Source: Schizochytrium sp. TIO01 (lineage: Eukaryota; Sar; Bigyra; Thraustochytrida; Thraustochytriidae). From it: DNA of 64,000 nucleotides. The translations under genes were made by a program, and so were the position numbers. The stretch covers positions 2,135,501-2,199,500 of the forward strand of contig SMSO01000004.1 of assembly GCA_004764695.1 (NCBI GenBank), in the 5' to 3' direction. The notes under the pieces were generated by a model. That model was not told where the DNA came from. It saw nothing but the letters and a program-made list of their open reading frames with translations, and searched no databases. Of this stretch, positions 44,893-57,778 are shown piece after piece (the first letter of the stretch is position 1; each line of letters begins with the position of its first letter).

Positions 44893-46036
44893 AAGCAAAT
44901 ACAAGACATCTGACCCTCGAGACCTCCGCACAATTCTCAGGCAGGATTAAATTCTTAAACTTCAACATCTGGCCTACCGCCTCACCTCAGTAAATTTTTC
45001 TCCTCTGGACAGCCTTCCAGTCTCCACGTTGGAGAAACTTGCACAACTACTAAAGCCCAGGCATGCCGGTGAACCGCGGATTTCTCTGCTTCATTCCTGG
45101 GCCGCGTCGGCGCTGCTTCACTCCACTACCCATCAGTGGAAGTACCTACTGCTTCGATGAGATTCCTTTCGTAAAAAGTGGCTGTGACTGGCCAAGTCAG
45201 CGCAAGTTGTTTCCTCTTAGTCCAAAGGGCCCTCTTCCGTTTCGCATACATTTACCGACTTGGACGAGTTGGAACGGGCCAGCGAGCGAGCTGAGCTCGA
45301 CGTACCCAGCAAGGGACCGCATGTGTTAATTAAATTAATTAATTTATTTATTTGCGAGCTAGCTCGCTGAAGCTGGTTTACTTTGCTTGAACGCAGTCAG
45401 TGGCCGCGGTCGCTCCCGGCTCCACTCGCGTCGCGTGGCGCGGCGTTTGGGATCATCGGCCAATCCGACGCGAGCTCGCGTCGATTGCTTAGGTAGGTGG
45501 ATCTGTAATTCCTGCATGCATGTCTGTAAGAACCGGAGACATTTCATCGCCTTAACTCCTCCTACTCCCGTTCGTTTCAATTCGCTGTGCGAGTCCTCGA
45601 GGCGGTGCCGCCTGCCGCACACGTCGTGCGATGTTGTAGAGCCCGGCTGCCTCGTGGCCATCTCCAACTTCGCGAGGCCTGGCTTTGCTGTAAGGCCTTG
45701 CGCCGCTCGATTATGGTCTCTCGTCATCGGCAAGATTGCCATGGACCATCTCTTCTTCTTCTTCTTCTCCTTCGAGGCAGTCGAAGGTCTGTCCTCGAAG
45801 CCGCCCCAACGAGACTCAATGTGACACGCAGCGCGGCTCTCGACGGTCCCTCCTCAGGTCTTCAGCGTCTCCGTGCGCTGAAGATCTTCGTTTTGGAGGT
45901 CGATGACGTCGCCTCATGCACCCTCGCATGCGTGCATGCATTCATGCCTGCGAGTAGCAACGAATTCAAGTCAGCGCTCTGAAAGAAGCACCTGCAATGG
46001 CGCTGCGTTGTGGTGGCGGTGTCATTTCTGGGCATT

Positions 46037-46093
46037 GATTGATTGATTCATTGATTCATTGATTAATTGATTGATTGATTGATTCATTCATTG
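46037..46093. repeat. (TTGA)n imperfect microsatellite
   Basis: Runs of TTGA interrupted by TTCA. Similar TTGA arrays occur at 50581, 53555 and 55988. Confidence 0.85.
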
Positions 46094-46823
46094 CGTCGCG
46101 ACTCCGAATCGTTCGTTTGAAAGGGCACTGCTAGGCGGGTGCCTAGTTAGCTGCTAGCTGGATCTCCAAAGAAAAGCCAGGAAAAAGAAAGAAAAAGGGA
46201 AAGAAAGACCTCGATCGATGGAGAGATGAAAGAATGAATTCACGGCTTGGCGTACTAAGAACCTGTCTGTGGAGGCAGTCTCATTGATTCATTGATTGAA
46301 TGATTCATCCATTGATGCACTGCGATCACATGCTGTTCGAGGATGGATGGATTAATTAATTAATTCACTGGTGGCCAGAGGAATTGCAGGCGGAGGCCGA
46401 GGACCAAGCTCCGTCCTGGGGCTGCGGGTTTCTGCCGGTCGGCCCGAGCTTAAGAGCGAGCGCAGCGTCCTCGGATTATGCTTCTTGCTTCGCGGATTGA
46501 AAGGCAGAGGTAGTTTTTATTAATTACAAACAAACAAAAACAATTTAGCTATGAGTACTGTAGCGCCCACAGCATTTTATTATTTACTTGAAAAATTGAT
46601 TTTTAAAATTGAAAGTAACAAGCTGTTTCTTTGCGGGTCACAGTGCTACAGAATGTAAAGTAATAGAAATAGAAGAAAGGAAGGAGTAGAGAAGCATAGG
46701 GACAACGAATCTGTTATTTCCGCGAAGCTTTTTCTTTGCTGTAGAAAGGCGATCAAAGTTGTTTTTGTTGAAGGCCATAGTGTTACATTTCCTGGTTTCT
46801 GTGTGCTTCAAGTAAGTTGTGTA

Positions 46824-46858
46824 TTTGTTTATTTGTTTGTTTGTTTGTTTGTTTGTTG
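46824..46858. repeat. (TTTG)n microsatellite
   Basis: About eight units of TTTG with one TTTA. Confidence 0.88.
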
Positions 46859-47815
46859 TCAAAACTTGCTGGTCCCCTCAGGCCGTCGTTTATGTGTTTA
46901 AATGGTGTTTCTGTATTCATTTGTGGTTGATATCTTCGTTTTTTAAATGCTTCGTTCGAGGGCTGGAGACTCGCGGCTTTTTGTTTGCTGTTGCTGCGCC
47001 GCCCTATTGCTCACTAGCCACTACTACCGCCAGCGAGTAGTCACGTGCTCTGGTAGCACAGTAAATAGTACCAGAAAGCAAAGGTTCTGAGGTTCTTGGA
47101 GATGATCGAACAGAATCACTTGACTCTCAAAAAAGAAGAGGAGAGAAGACCAAATGAAATGAATAGGTTCCGTTCTTTTGTGAAACTGAAAAACACCCTA
47201 CTCTTCGCAATGAATGAATGGCACATGACTTTCTAAATAAGAATCTTTAATTAAAACAACCAAATTAAACAAATATATGTGATAAGTAGCCTAACTTTTT
47301 AAGTTGAAAAAGAAAGTAGAAGAAAAAAAGCTTTGTAAAAAAGGAGGAATCGATGTTGGTAGAATGGCTGAGCATTGATGAGAGAGAACGAAACGAGATT
47401 CCAACGAGGATAGTCAGCGAATAAGCCACGAATTGTGATTTGCAAGCTCCACCATGACTTTGTTAAAAAGCATCTACGTACTTAGGGCAAGTGTCTCAGC
47501 TCCCAGAAATTCACTGATTGAGAATCAAAGATGATGCTCTCCACACCGACTTCGACGATTTCCAAGGGCTCGCTAGAAGATTGATTGCATACCTATCGTT
47601 GTACTAACTTGAAGGAGTTCTCGCTCACCAGCAGTAGAACATTATAAAACTGGTCCTCGCTACAGCAATGCTGCCAACTAGCGGCAATTTGGTTGGATAT
47701 GGCGCCGCCTCCGTCAAGACAGAGGCAGATGCGTGAGGTAGCGAGGAATCGTGATGATGCTCATCCAGCCGAAAAGCTAGCAGCTCTTCGGAATTCACAC
47801 GTCGCCGAAATTTAG

Positions 47816-48043
47816 TCAGGCAGAGAATCTAATCAACAAACTTAATTCGACTGCACGCCCTGCTGCTGCTGACAAAGTGTTGAGCACTTTGGGGGTGTGC
47901 ATCTCCGGCAATAGTGCGGCAGGGGAGTCAGCTGTTCCCACAAAAAACAGCTCATCACATGTGACAACAAAGCTGTTGAGGGTGGGTGATTTGCACAAAT
48001 AAGCTTCGAAGTCCACACATGAGGCTCGAATCACCGACAACAT
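47816..48043 (-). CDS. Doubtful ORF or exon, 75 aa
   Basis: An ATG ORF in a GC-richer patch of AT-rich DNA. The peptide has a protein-like composition, including FVVTCDELFFVGTADSPAAL and a small-residue run LSAAAGRAVELSLL. No family is recognised and no adjoining exon with fitting splice sites was found. It may be a fragment of a gene or a chance frame. Confidence 0.25.
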   Translation of the reverse strand: MLSVIRASCVDFEAYLCKSPTLNSFVVTCDELFFVGTADSPAALLPEMHTPKVLNTLSAAAGRAVELSLLIRFSA

Positions 48044-48968
48044 CGCAACCTTTTTTGTCTACTGGAGAAGAACTTCGGCTCCCTCCACGAATCATCAAAG
48101 TATAGTATCTATGGGATGTTTATGTTCGAGCGAGGGATCCAAAGATCTTACCCATGTTCTGATTCCGATTCTTGCAGATAGCTGCGATTGTTTGCTGCTT
48201 CTAAGCCTACCTATTAGAGGGGATAAAATCAGCTGTCGCATACCTACTTAAAGGAAGCACGGGGCTGGAACACTTGATTAGTTTCATCCAAAACATGGCA
48301 ACATCGTAGGAAGCAAGATTCTTTCTCTACTCAAACAGTTTGGGTCAAACATTCGTACATGAGAAGAACTGCCAAGCCAAGTAAAGCTTTCGAGTCCTGA
48401 GCAGCAAGCTATAAGAAAAGAAAATAGCGACTTCGTCTAATAACTGGCATGCCTAAACTCGAACGTGGTATTACATACATATTTACTACTTGATTAACAG
48501 AAATACGAATGAGGTAGTGTATGCATCATAGTCTAGACATTCAACTTATCTGAGTAAATGGGTTGGCTTGGTTGGCTTCTGGTGCCTCATAGCATGTGAA
48601 CGCAGCATGCGCATATTTGTGATTGATTATGTATGCGTGCGCCCAAGTGGAGCAAACCTGTAAACGCACGAGGGAAAGCTCCTTGATTTGCGGAAATTGT
48701 CGTTCGCCGCACTACCAATCTTATTTCGACTAGGCAAATTGTTTATGTTCCTACTATAGGATTGAGTAAGGCTTAGGAGTACGAAGTAGAGTATAACCTT
48801 AGACAATAAGTAACTCATCAATACTAGTTCTTATTTGGGAAGTGGGTCTCAGTATCAAGAAGCAAGCAAAATTAAGTCATTCTCATAAACGCACCCTCTG
48901 GTTAGTCTGCAAGAATACACCGAGCGACATGTTTACAGATTAAACTGCTTCAACTTCGTACGCCTGAG

Positions 48969-48993
48969 CATCATCATCATCATCATCATCATC
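48969..48993. repeat. (CAT)8 microsatellite
   Basis: A perfect trinucleotide run in noncoding DNA. Confidence 0.9.
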
Positions 48994-50189
48994 AAATCCC
49001 ACTTGTCTAACTCGGGAATTGAATCAGGCGTGCATCTGCGCTGACTCCTGGCTTTCCAAAGAGTGCACCGAGACCCTTCGCCGCGGTCCCTAACCGAGTC
49101 CTACCATCTATCTATGAGTTTTTAAATATATAAATTTAGTAAAATTAGCATGCTCTTTCACCACGATCGATCCTTCTTCAACAAAATACCAAGGTACCAT
49201 GAATGTACGTGCGTTTTTCCATGCTTACTTGCAGTTTGTGGCTGTTGCTATCTGCAGGAGGCAGCATGGTGGTCTTGGTGCTTTTGTCAGCGCTCTATTC
49301 ATGCCACGCTTCGAAGTGTTGGCTCGCTACCGACCTCGGCACAGGCTCTGAGACGAAGGCTTTTATTGCTGAGATCTGCGATTTCGCGCTGACCCTGTGT
49401 TTTCTTCGCTGGAATCCTCTCATTCTTTCTCCTCAGACGAAGCAAAGCATATAAAACGAGGTCTTCTTCAGCTGTGGCAGCGCAGTGGTAACCTCAAGCT
49501 TTCTTATCTCCGTCTCTCTTTCTCTCGTGGCAGCATGCCCACGCAATCTCCCGCCATTGATATCGGTACCTATCTCGTCCTCTCTCTCAAATATCCATTC
49601 GCCTCCATCCATCCATTCCCGATTTCAACTCACCCGTCGTCGTTCTCATTCGCGCGAGTCAATGGTACCGGTACCACAATCCAGGCCTGCGCAACGCGTC
49701 GGTCCTCGTAGCTGGCCTTAAGTAGGGGCTACGGTTGCGCGGAGGAACGGGATAGGAACAGTGAGGAACGGGCAGAGGAGTAAGAATAAGGAACCGTTCA
49801 CATCTGTTATGTTAATTTAGTTTTAAATAAAAACATTGGAAAAAACATTAAAAGCAGATATTAAAGCCCATCAACACACACATACATACACGCCAAAAAC
49901 AAATCAAACCAAACCAAACCAAACCAAACGAAACCAAACGATATGAAGCCACTTAATCACTCCATGCATTCATCGACTAAACAACTAAACAAACCAACCA
50001 ACCAAGAAACCAACAAACAAACAAATAAGCAAACCAACAGCAAGCAAATAAGCCCAAGCAGGAGAGAGGAAAGAGAGGAAACCATCTGAAGGAAAGAAAG
50101 TAAAAACTAAAAGAGCAAGAAAGAAAGAGAGAGAGAGAAAGAGCCGAAGACGGGCCTGGTCGATGTAGTTAGTATGAATACAATACCGC

Positions 50190-50190
50190 A

Positions 50191-50269
<79 letters not shown>
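50190..50269. repeat. (GAAA)n microsatellite, about 20 units
   Basis: A perfect AAAG/GAAA run of about 80 bp, 100 bp before a long CAG run. Confidence 0.95.
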
Positions 50270-50367
50270 CGAAGGCTCTGCAGGCACGGGAGAGGAGGGC
50301 GGCTCAAACTCGAGGCGCCTGAGCGCCGCGCTGACTTATGCGCGCGAGTCGGCGCAAGAGGACCGTG

Positions 50368-50370
<3 letters not shown>

Positions 50371-50443
<73 letters not shown>
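50371..50443. repeat. (CAG)24 trinucleotide repeat
   Basis: A pure GCA/CAG run of about 73 bp. Its frames give poly-Ala, poly-Gln and poly-Ser on the plus strand and poly-Cys on the minus strand. No surrounding coding context could be established. Confidence 0.95.
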
Positions 50444-50444
<1 letters not shown>

Positions 50445-50580
50445 GGAAGGAAGGAATGTGGACGTATCCTGGGCGGCTCTGAACGAGACCAGGGAAAGGC
50501 AAGGAGGAGGAAGCAGCTCTCTCTCTTACAATACTAATCGTTGCTCTTCATTCATTCTCGTTTTATTATTAATTAATTAA

Positions 50581-50586
50581 TTGATG

Positions 50587-50621
<35 letters not shown>
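50581..50621. repeat. (TTGA)n microsatellite
   Basis: About ten units of TTGA, preceded by TTAATTAATTAATTGATGGA. Confidence 0.92.
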
Positions 50622-52144
50622 CGTTTATTTTTAACGTTCAAGCTGTTATCATTGGAGGGTTGCTTTATCGATTGGTTCAACCGCTGATACAGCGACCGTA
50701 ACGTGAAGTTGAAGTAGAAGAACAATTGTGCACGTGGTCTAAGCGTAAAGTGCGGCACTTGCGATGCTTGTCGCAAAACAAATGCAAATCTGTAGGTATT
50801 TTAACTTTAAATTGAGATTTAGTTTTTAATTTAATTCAAATTTAATTTTTAATGAATAAAATAAGATAAAGTAAAAAACAGATAAAAAATAAAGTACTTT
50901 ACGACGGATGGGGAGGGGTACTTTGGTGTTCTTGTTCTTGGCAAAGATAGAGAACGGCGAAGGAAGGCTACCTGAGCAGGCGGCTTGAGAGGAGGCCGCT
51001 GTTGAGGTTTAAGGCGGGCTGCTCTGAGGATTGTGTGCTCTCGCTTCCTCCTTGCTTTCGCTAGCTTGCTTTTCCTCAGAGCCTTGGGTTGGGTTGGGAT
51101 CGGTTGAGGGAAAAGAAAAAACGAATGAAGGATCGGCAAAGAGGAGAACAACAACAGCATTTTAAAGTAAGTAAGTTTATGAATTAATTAGTTTGTTGTT
51201 TGTGTCGTATTTCAACAATTGAATTTCGTTTCAATCATTCGATCCTGTTTTTGGTTTGTTATTATCGCAACTAAAACTAAAACCTTTAAAACTTTGATCA
51301 AGGAACCGGTGAGGGCGGCTGCTCCTCTCGGAGAAACATCCCTCCGGGAGCTTTTCAGCTTTGCCAGAATAAACCCCAAAAAAAAAATGCGAAAGAATTG
51401 AACAGGAAGAAAACATTTTTAACATGTAAAATAAGTGGAGCATCACTTTCGAGGACAGGACAGAAAAGCCAACAAATATATGAGATTTAAAAAAAACGTT
51501 TTTAAATTGATTTAATTGAATAGAAGTTGATAAAAGTGGGCGGAAAGGTGAGCGCGCTGAATGTGCGATCATTCGAAGTGAGAGATGGGAATGGATCAGG
51601 GTTCAGTTTTCTAAAGGCTCCATCACACACTCACTTCTTTATTGAAAGCGCTAGCAAATATCTAGCGCTGCTACGAGTTTGCAAGCAGCTTTTTTGAAAT
51701 TCTTTCTTTCAATTCATAATATGATAGAAGTACCTACCGCCCCGGTAGGCGCCTGGAGAGCGAAAGGACCTGAAAAGCTCCACTAACGGAGCGAAAGCTG
51801 AGGTACTGATAGCCAAATAAATAGCTGATTAGAGAAGCGTACTCCCATCAATCATTACTACTCATGCTCTGCTCTTTTCTTTTCTCTCTTGTTTTCTCGC
51901 TCACTTACGTAGGCAGTGATATCTTTCTCCCTCTGTAGACTCTAGAGAGAAGAAGAAGAGCAAGCAAGAAGGGAACGGCATGAGCTACAGATCTTGGAGT
52001 CGAAAGGCGCGCTCGAAAGCAGCCATAACTCTACCTCCAAAGACCCAAGAGAGCTCGAAGTAAGGCTCGCATAGAGCGAGAATTCTTGTTTTGTAGGTTG
52101 AACTCCCGAGCTTGCGATGACTTCTTTGATGACTTCTTTCTTCG

Positions 52145-52201
52145 AGCTCAAGTTCAAGTTCAAGTTCAAGTTCAAGTTCAAGTTCAAGTTCGAGTTCAAG
52201 T
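52145..52201. repeat. (AAGTTC)n hexanucleotide repeat
   Basis: About nine units of AAGTTC with one GAGTTC. It is noteworthy as a hexamer among many tetramers. A related but different hexamer array lies at 55416. Confidence 0.92.
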
Positions 52202-52875
52202 GCACACCCCTCCGTGGTTGTGTTTCAAGGAAGCGCACGCGTGCGATAATTTAGACGATCATCGCGTTGGATTTACGTACCCATCCATCAATCTCCTCAT
52301 CAAGATCAATTTAGCAATCAGTTCATCCACAAAACAGATTTGAGTGAGGTCTCGCGCGAAGTTGATCGTCGCCGGCGATTCATGCATGCATCGGAAAGCT
52401 GGTTTGGAGTGAAACCTAGGCTTCGTTCGCGAGAATGAGCACACGGTACGAGAAGTGCGTGAGTGATCATCGTGGCAATGGCCACTTTGCGCTGACTTGT
52501 TCCGCGTTGGGATCGCACAGCAGAAAGCGCAGATCTCCTTTGCTTCTTCGCGAACCCTCCCTCAGCAATCGATTGGCCTGCTTAACTAAACTCTGTGGAC
52601 TAACCAAGCGAAGCGAAGCGAAGGAGTGAGAGAGGGCGAGCGATGAATGAGGTGACTGATGATCCCAAGCGCCTCGTTATTCTTCTTGGCTGTCCAGCCC
52701 ATCTATTATGCCCAACAATTGAGATTGTATTGTCATTTGTTTCTCTGGACTTTTAGAAGGCCTCATAGAACGCATGATAACAAACGAAGAAACAAACAGA
52801 CAGACAGACCAACAGTAGAAGTAGTTGAGAGAGAGAGAGATCCTTGTTAATAATGCGCCATCATATCTACGCGGC

Positions 52876-52947
52876 TTGTTTGTTTGTTTGTTTGTTTGTT
52901 TGTTTGTTTGTTTGTTTATTTTGTTTGTTTGTTTGTTTGTTTGTTTT
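52876..52947. repeat. (TTTG)n microsatellite, two blocks
   Basis: TTTG runs at about 52876-52917 and 52921-52947. A further run lies at 53321-53392. The translated FVCL repeat ORFs across them are artefacts. Confidence 0.93.
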
Positions 52948-53320
52948 ATTTAGTTGTTTTTCTGCCTGTCTGTTTCTTCGTTTGTCTGTTTCTTTGTTTG
53001 TTTGTTCTTCGTCTGTCTGTTCCCTCGTGTATTTGTCTGCTCGAAGGCTGTGTTGCTGTGGCTTCGTACTATCCCTGCGGCATCCTCGTCCATCGACAAG
53101 CTCGTAGCGCCCTTCGTCCTCCTCGCGACTGACCGCGCTGACTTGGTCACCTTGTGCAGGAGGGAGGCAGCGACATCTCTGACTTACTTCGCTGACTCAT
53201 GTTTAGTTGTTATTTGCGCGCTTCTTAGTTTCCAAATATTCATTCATTCGATGCTGATCTGTCTATATAGAGCCAACTATGCTCTTTCTTTCTTCTTTCT
53301 TTCCTTTCTTTCTTTCTTCT

Positions 53321-53392
53321 TTGTTTGTTTGTTTGTTTGTTTGTTTGTTTTTGTTTGGTTGTTTGTTTGTTTGGTTGTTTGTTTGTTTGTTT
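53321..53392. repeat. (TTTG)n imperfect microsatellite
   Basis: TTTG units with occasional TTGG, following a short TTTC run. Confidence 0.9.
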
Positions 53393-55415
53393 AGAGGAGA
53401 GAGCACTGTCGATCTCTTTTCTTTCCTTCTGTTCGTTCTCGCGGTCAGTGGGGCTGAAGAGCAAACATACATGTCGTTGCGAGAGTTGAGAGATATCGAA
53501 ATGCCTCTTGAGCGCTTAACGCTTTTTGCTGCAGATCAATGGATTGATAGATAGATTGATTGATTGATTGATTATCACGGCTTAGCTCTCTGGAGCGGCC
53601 GAAAAGAAGTGGATTGGTTTTCTAATGCGGTGCGTTTGAATCATGTTACAGAATCTAAATTACTTATTGTCAACATAAAAAACGTTTAACCTGAATTTTA
53701 CATATTTCTTTATTTATTTTTTAAAGTCTGCGGCGCGTTTACAAAGCGGAAAGTCGAAATGATTTTAGAACAAAAGATATAATTGCTCAGAAGGAGAAAA
53801 GGCCACAGAAGAAGCAGAAGAAGAAGAGGCCTAAGGACACAAAATGGGACGCCGACCTTCGCGTAGTGGTCTGCAGCTTCTCCTCTCGAGGCCTGAGTGT
53901 TCTTACTATCCAACGGAAAGGCCACACGGCGGAGGTTTTTCTAAAGAGAAGGGAAAAGAGATTGAGAGAGCTGCTCCTTAGTAGCGCTGTCATAATGACT
54001 TTGGGAGCAGCGCTTCTTGTTGTTCTTATTCTTCTTGTTGTTCTTGTTGTTCTTGTTGTTCTTCCTCTTTGTTGTGAGGGGGCGATTCAGAGACGGTTAT
54101 TGGAGGAGAGAACGCCGAAGGAAAAAACTAACAGCGTTAGAAGAAGCTCTTCTTTCATAAAGTGAGTTCAAGTTGTAGTTTCTCCGAGGTTTTTAAAATT
54201 CGTATTTAATTTTATAGAAAATATAAAGAAGAAACAAATAAAGCGGTCCTCTAAGTAGTAGGGGAGAAAAGAAAATATTTTTGACCTCTTTTTTTTTTTT
54301 TTCATTTTTTTTTCACGCGGTGAAAAGTTTCCACTCACTGATGCAAGAGCAAAGTATAGCGAGGGTGGGCTTTCAAAACAAGACCCCGTGGCGTCTCGCA
54401 GAATGAAGCAACGGGCGCCGCCCTTATTGAGTATGAAAACTTTTATCTTTGCCAAAAAAACAAAAAATAAAAAATGGTAAAAAATGTCTTGTCCACTTGG
54501 ATAATTCAGCGCGTTTCGGTTTGCTTGCTTTGATATGGAAGAAAGTACTTTTTATCCTTTGAAGCAACGATTGATCGACTGATTGATTGATTCATTCGGC
54601 TGCTCAGCCGCTTCACCGCCACTGATTTCCGGCGCCTTGGGCTGAAGAGTACACGCTCCCTATTAAGCGCGTACAATAAGGATCGGCCGCGCAGTGGTTT
54701 GAGGAGTGTCGAAGAGTCCTTTGAAGCAGAGAACACTGCTATTTTGTAAAATAAGAGAATCCTTATCGCCTGTGGCACCTCGGGAGCTTTTGCGTAGTCG
54801 CGCCTAGGAGGGGCCTACCGGTTGGAGATCATCATCCTTCGAATGGTAAAGGCAGAGATTTAGTATCTTGAAGAAGAAAGAAGTCCAGAGAACTCGAGAC
54901 TGTTGAAGAAAGTTGAGGACCTCTGTGTGTGACAGAGCTCGCAATTGCGAAAGCTGCTGTTCAGGGCAGGAAGACATGGTCTGCCTGTGCTCTCGAGCAG
55001 CCTGAGAGAAGCTGTGGACCATAAGCTGCGCCCCGAATCACGAAACAGCAGAATGCCTCAAGGTGCGCTCAATGGTTCTCCAAGTCTTCTTCTTTAATGT
55101 TAATCAGAGAGTCACGCTTCACAAACACATATTGTTGTTATGATGATGATTATTATTATTATCCATAAGGAATTCAAATCTCCAAGTGGGAGGAAAAACA
55201 ATCAGGAACTAACTTAGCCTAAACTTCAATTTAAGTGGACTCTGCCCGCCTCAGCGGCTCAGAAGCGCCGAATCGTTGCGCTGTTTCTGCAAAGCGGGCC
55301 CAATCAGCAACGCTGCTTCTCCTCCAATCCGGTGGTCCCTTTTCAAGAAAGGAGCAGACAGAAGAACTCTTCTTCTTGAACCATTTGGATTCACCACTCT
55401 CCTTTTTTTCATATT

Positions 55416-55467
55416 TGAATTCGAATCTAAATTTGAATTTGAATCTAAATTTGAATTTGAATTTGAA
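55416..55467. repeat. (GAATTT)/(GAATCTAAATTT) array
   Basis: Hexamer-based array of ATTTGA and ATCTAA words, about 50 bp. A 12-bp higher-order period (TTTGAATCTAAA) is repeated at least twice. Confidence 0.88.
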
Positions 55468-55987
55468 TGTTTTCGAAGCAAGGTGAAGCAGCAGAAGCGA
55501 TCTTGGAGCGTCGTGGGTTCCTATGGAGAACTGTAGCAGTAGCGGTTCAGGGCATGGGCTGAATGCGCAAGGGAGAGCACGAGAACCGCTTCTGAGGCCA
55601 GTCTGGCAGCCGACCCAGAGCTGCATTTCCTCTCAAGTCGTGGCGAGGGTCGCGGTCTCCGTCTGTCTGCACGCCTGCACGCACCGTGTCTGGAGGACCG
55701 GCACGAGGACGTGCTGGAGACCCTGCGTGGAGGGGTTCTAAAAGAGCCTTGAAGAAATAATTGGTGAAGGAGCGAACTTCCTCTGAAAACGAAGGGCTCT
55801 GTCTGGAATGGAAGACGCGAAGACTCTGTCTGTACTCTTTCAGCGCAACGGCAGTCAGTCAGCTCGAGTGAAGTTGGTTTTGCTGCCGCTGCTGCTCCTG
55901 CTGCTGCTACTCCCGCGGCTGCCTTTGGTCTTGGTTTTCCGAGAACCCGTCTCATCGCAGCACTGGAGTGATTGTGTTGATTAGTTG

Positions 55988-55988
55988 G

Positions 55989-56021
<33 letters not shown>
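55988..56021. repeat. (TTGA)n microsatellite
   Basis: About eight perfect units. Confidence 0.92.
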
Positions 56022-57253
56022 ATCACGTTGGTTGTTGTCGCGGATGGTTACATTTGAAAAACCCAAGAAAAGGTCGATCCTGTTAGGATTGAAGATAGAG
56101 ATACTCGCTCACAGGAACATTTTGGGCATCATCGTCGTCCGCACAGGTTGAAAGTTGTTGGAGGAGTGTCTTTGTTTGAAAATGGTCTTCACCTCGAATA
56201 GATCTGCGGATCAACTTGACAAAAATTATTCAACCAACCTCAAGATATGCGAGTGATGAACAATCGATTGCAAGTAAAAGAGCGATCCAGGTGCGAAGGC
56301 AGCAACAGAGTTTCCCTTTGGATTCATAAACTATTCCAGAGTTTGAGCGAGTGAAACTTGAATCTTGCCTCCCCAGGTTTCCAATTCTGGAACGGAATTC
56401 ATCGCCTGAATGACGCATTGCTCAACGAGCCGCGGACATTTGCTTTGCGAAAGAATCTCTTTTCCAAACTTTCATCCTTTCGTCAACTGCTCAATGTTGG
56501 GATCCGGTTCCGTGCGCGACTTGGGTTGAGAATTTTTCGAAAAGCTCTGAGCTCATCGCAGCAATTTCCATGCACGCAAACTTGGCGCTGGATGTGTGTG
56601 AAGCCTGGCCTCGCGGTCTCAATGGACGAAGTCAGCGGCCTGAGTCAGCGCGGTGCTGGTCCTCCTTCACGGCGGCCAGCGCTGCTGCGGAGCAAATACC
56701 ACGACACGTGCGGCGGGAGGACTAACTAGCGTGTGGCTTTAAAAATGTCAAATCCTCAAGCGAGGCAGCGCTGCAACAACTTGAAGTCTTGAAGGCTTGC
56801 TAACGAGCTTATTGCCTAGCTTGCTTGCTGCTCCCCCGTGTCTCGCGGAGGAACCTTCGACTTAAAATTTATAGCCGCCGCCGTGCCAAGTTCAGGCAGC
56901 TCGTGCACTGGTACTGGTACAACCTCAGCACTCTTTGTGGAGCATGTCAAGGAAGCGGCTCCCTGGCGTGGCACCGATGGTGGCGTGGAGGTGTAAAGCA
57001 CGCGATGTGCATCGAATCGCCAAGTTCCATTCGAGCCATGTCCAGCCAGCGGCGTCTTGAAGTTTGTCTTGAACGGCCCAATATGCATCAAAATTCGACG
57101 CATGAACTTCCTCGATCTAAATTTCCAGAACTTACATGAGACCTCCTTTTAAGGGGCCTCGATTAGCATGTATAACTGATCGATGAGTCAAGGTCTTTTT
57201 CTTCTTTGCTTATGTATTCTGAGGAGTCGATTGTGCGATAGAGATAGACACAA

Positions 57254-57778
57254 ATGGAGGGAGAGAAAGTTGGAATACCCCTCCTCGAGCGCGAGGGAAG
57301 TTACGGACTCCGAACTCCATCGCATTCAGAAGTTTCTACGTACCTGATTCCTTACCAAGTTTGCACCACGCTCACCCGAATCCCAAGTCGGGCTGCCCTT
57401 CCAGAGTTCGCATCAGAAAACCCTTGCCTGACAAAGAGACCACACGAAAGCAAGCCAATTGTCCGCCACTTCAACAACATGCCATCAGTTATCTTGCAGA
57501 TGGCTCACCTCCCCAAACAGCGACTCAGAGATCTTCATCATCATCATCATCTTCTTCTTCTTTTTCTTCTTCTTCTTCTTCGGAAAGCAGCCTTAGGCGT
57601 TTTTACAATCAAACAGCCTCGAAGGACTTCAAGTTCGGTCTCCTTCGGCACATCTGGCATCGGACACCCTGAGCCGAATTCCTTCGATGACCGATGCAGG
57701 CTGCGTCCGTGTAATGCCTTCGAGTCCAAGTTACAAGTTTCATCGTCTGCCGTGCAGAAGGTAGACTTGAAGCTATAG
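57254..57778 (+). CDS. Doubtful ORF, 174 aa
   Basis: The longest clear ATG ORF in the right arm, starting in CAAATGGAGG context. The product has no recognisable domain. Its middle is a translation of CAT and CTT repeats (a His run followed by a Leu run), and other frames across the same DNA are also open. It could be an orphan gene but is more likely a chance frame in a GC-rich island. Confidence 0.17.
   Translation: MEGEKVGIPLLEREGSYGLRTPSHSEVSTYLIPYQVCTTLTRIPSRAALPEFASENPCLTKRPHESKPIVRHFNNMPSVILQMAHLPKQRLRDLHHHHHLLLLFLLLLLRKAALGVFTIKQPRRTSSSVSFGTSGIGHPEPNSFDDRCRLRPCNAFESKLQVSSSAVQKVDLKL

Noticed and set aside
45359-45982. Several overlapping ORFs of 127-145 codons in a GC-rich island
   Set aside because: Mutually overlapping on both strands, mostly without ATG starts, and no family signature.
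50107-50502. Minus-strand ORF with a poly-Cys run and a long SFFL repeat
   Set aside because: Poly-Cys is the reverse reading of the CAG repeat and SFFL of GAAA; not a cysteine-rich protein.
52844-53554. FVCLFVCLF-type ORFs that look like membrane proteins
   Set aside because: The hydrophobicity comes only from TTTG/TTTC microsatellites; all frames are low-complexity and no domain is present.
55521-55955. Minus-strand ORF with Ala-rich start resembling a targeting peptide
   Set aside because: Arises from GC-rich low-complexity DNA (GCTGCT/CTGCTG runs); no domain, overlapping open frames on the other strand.
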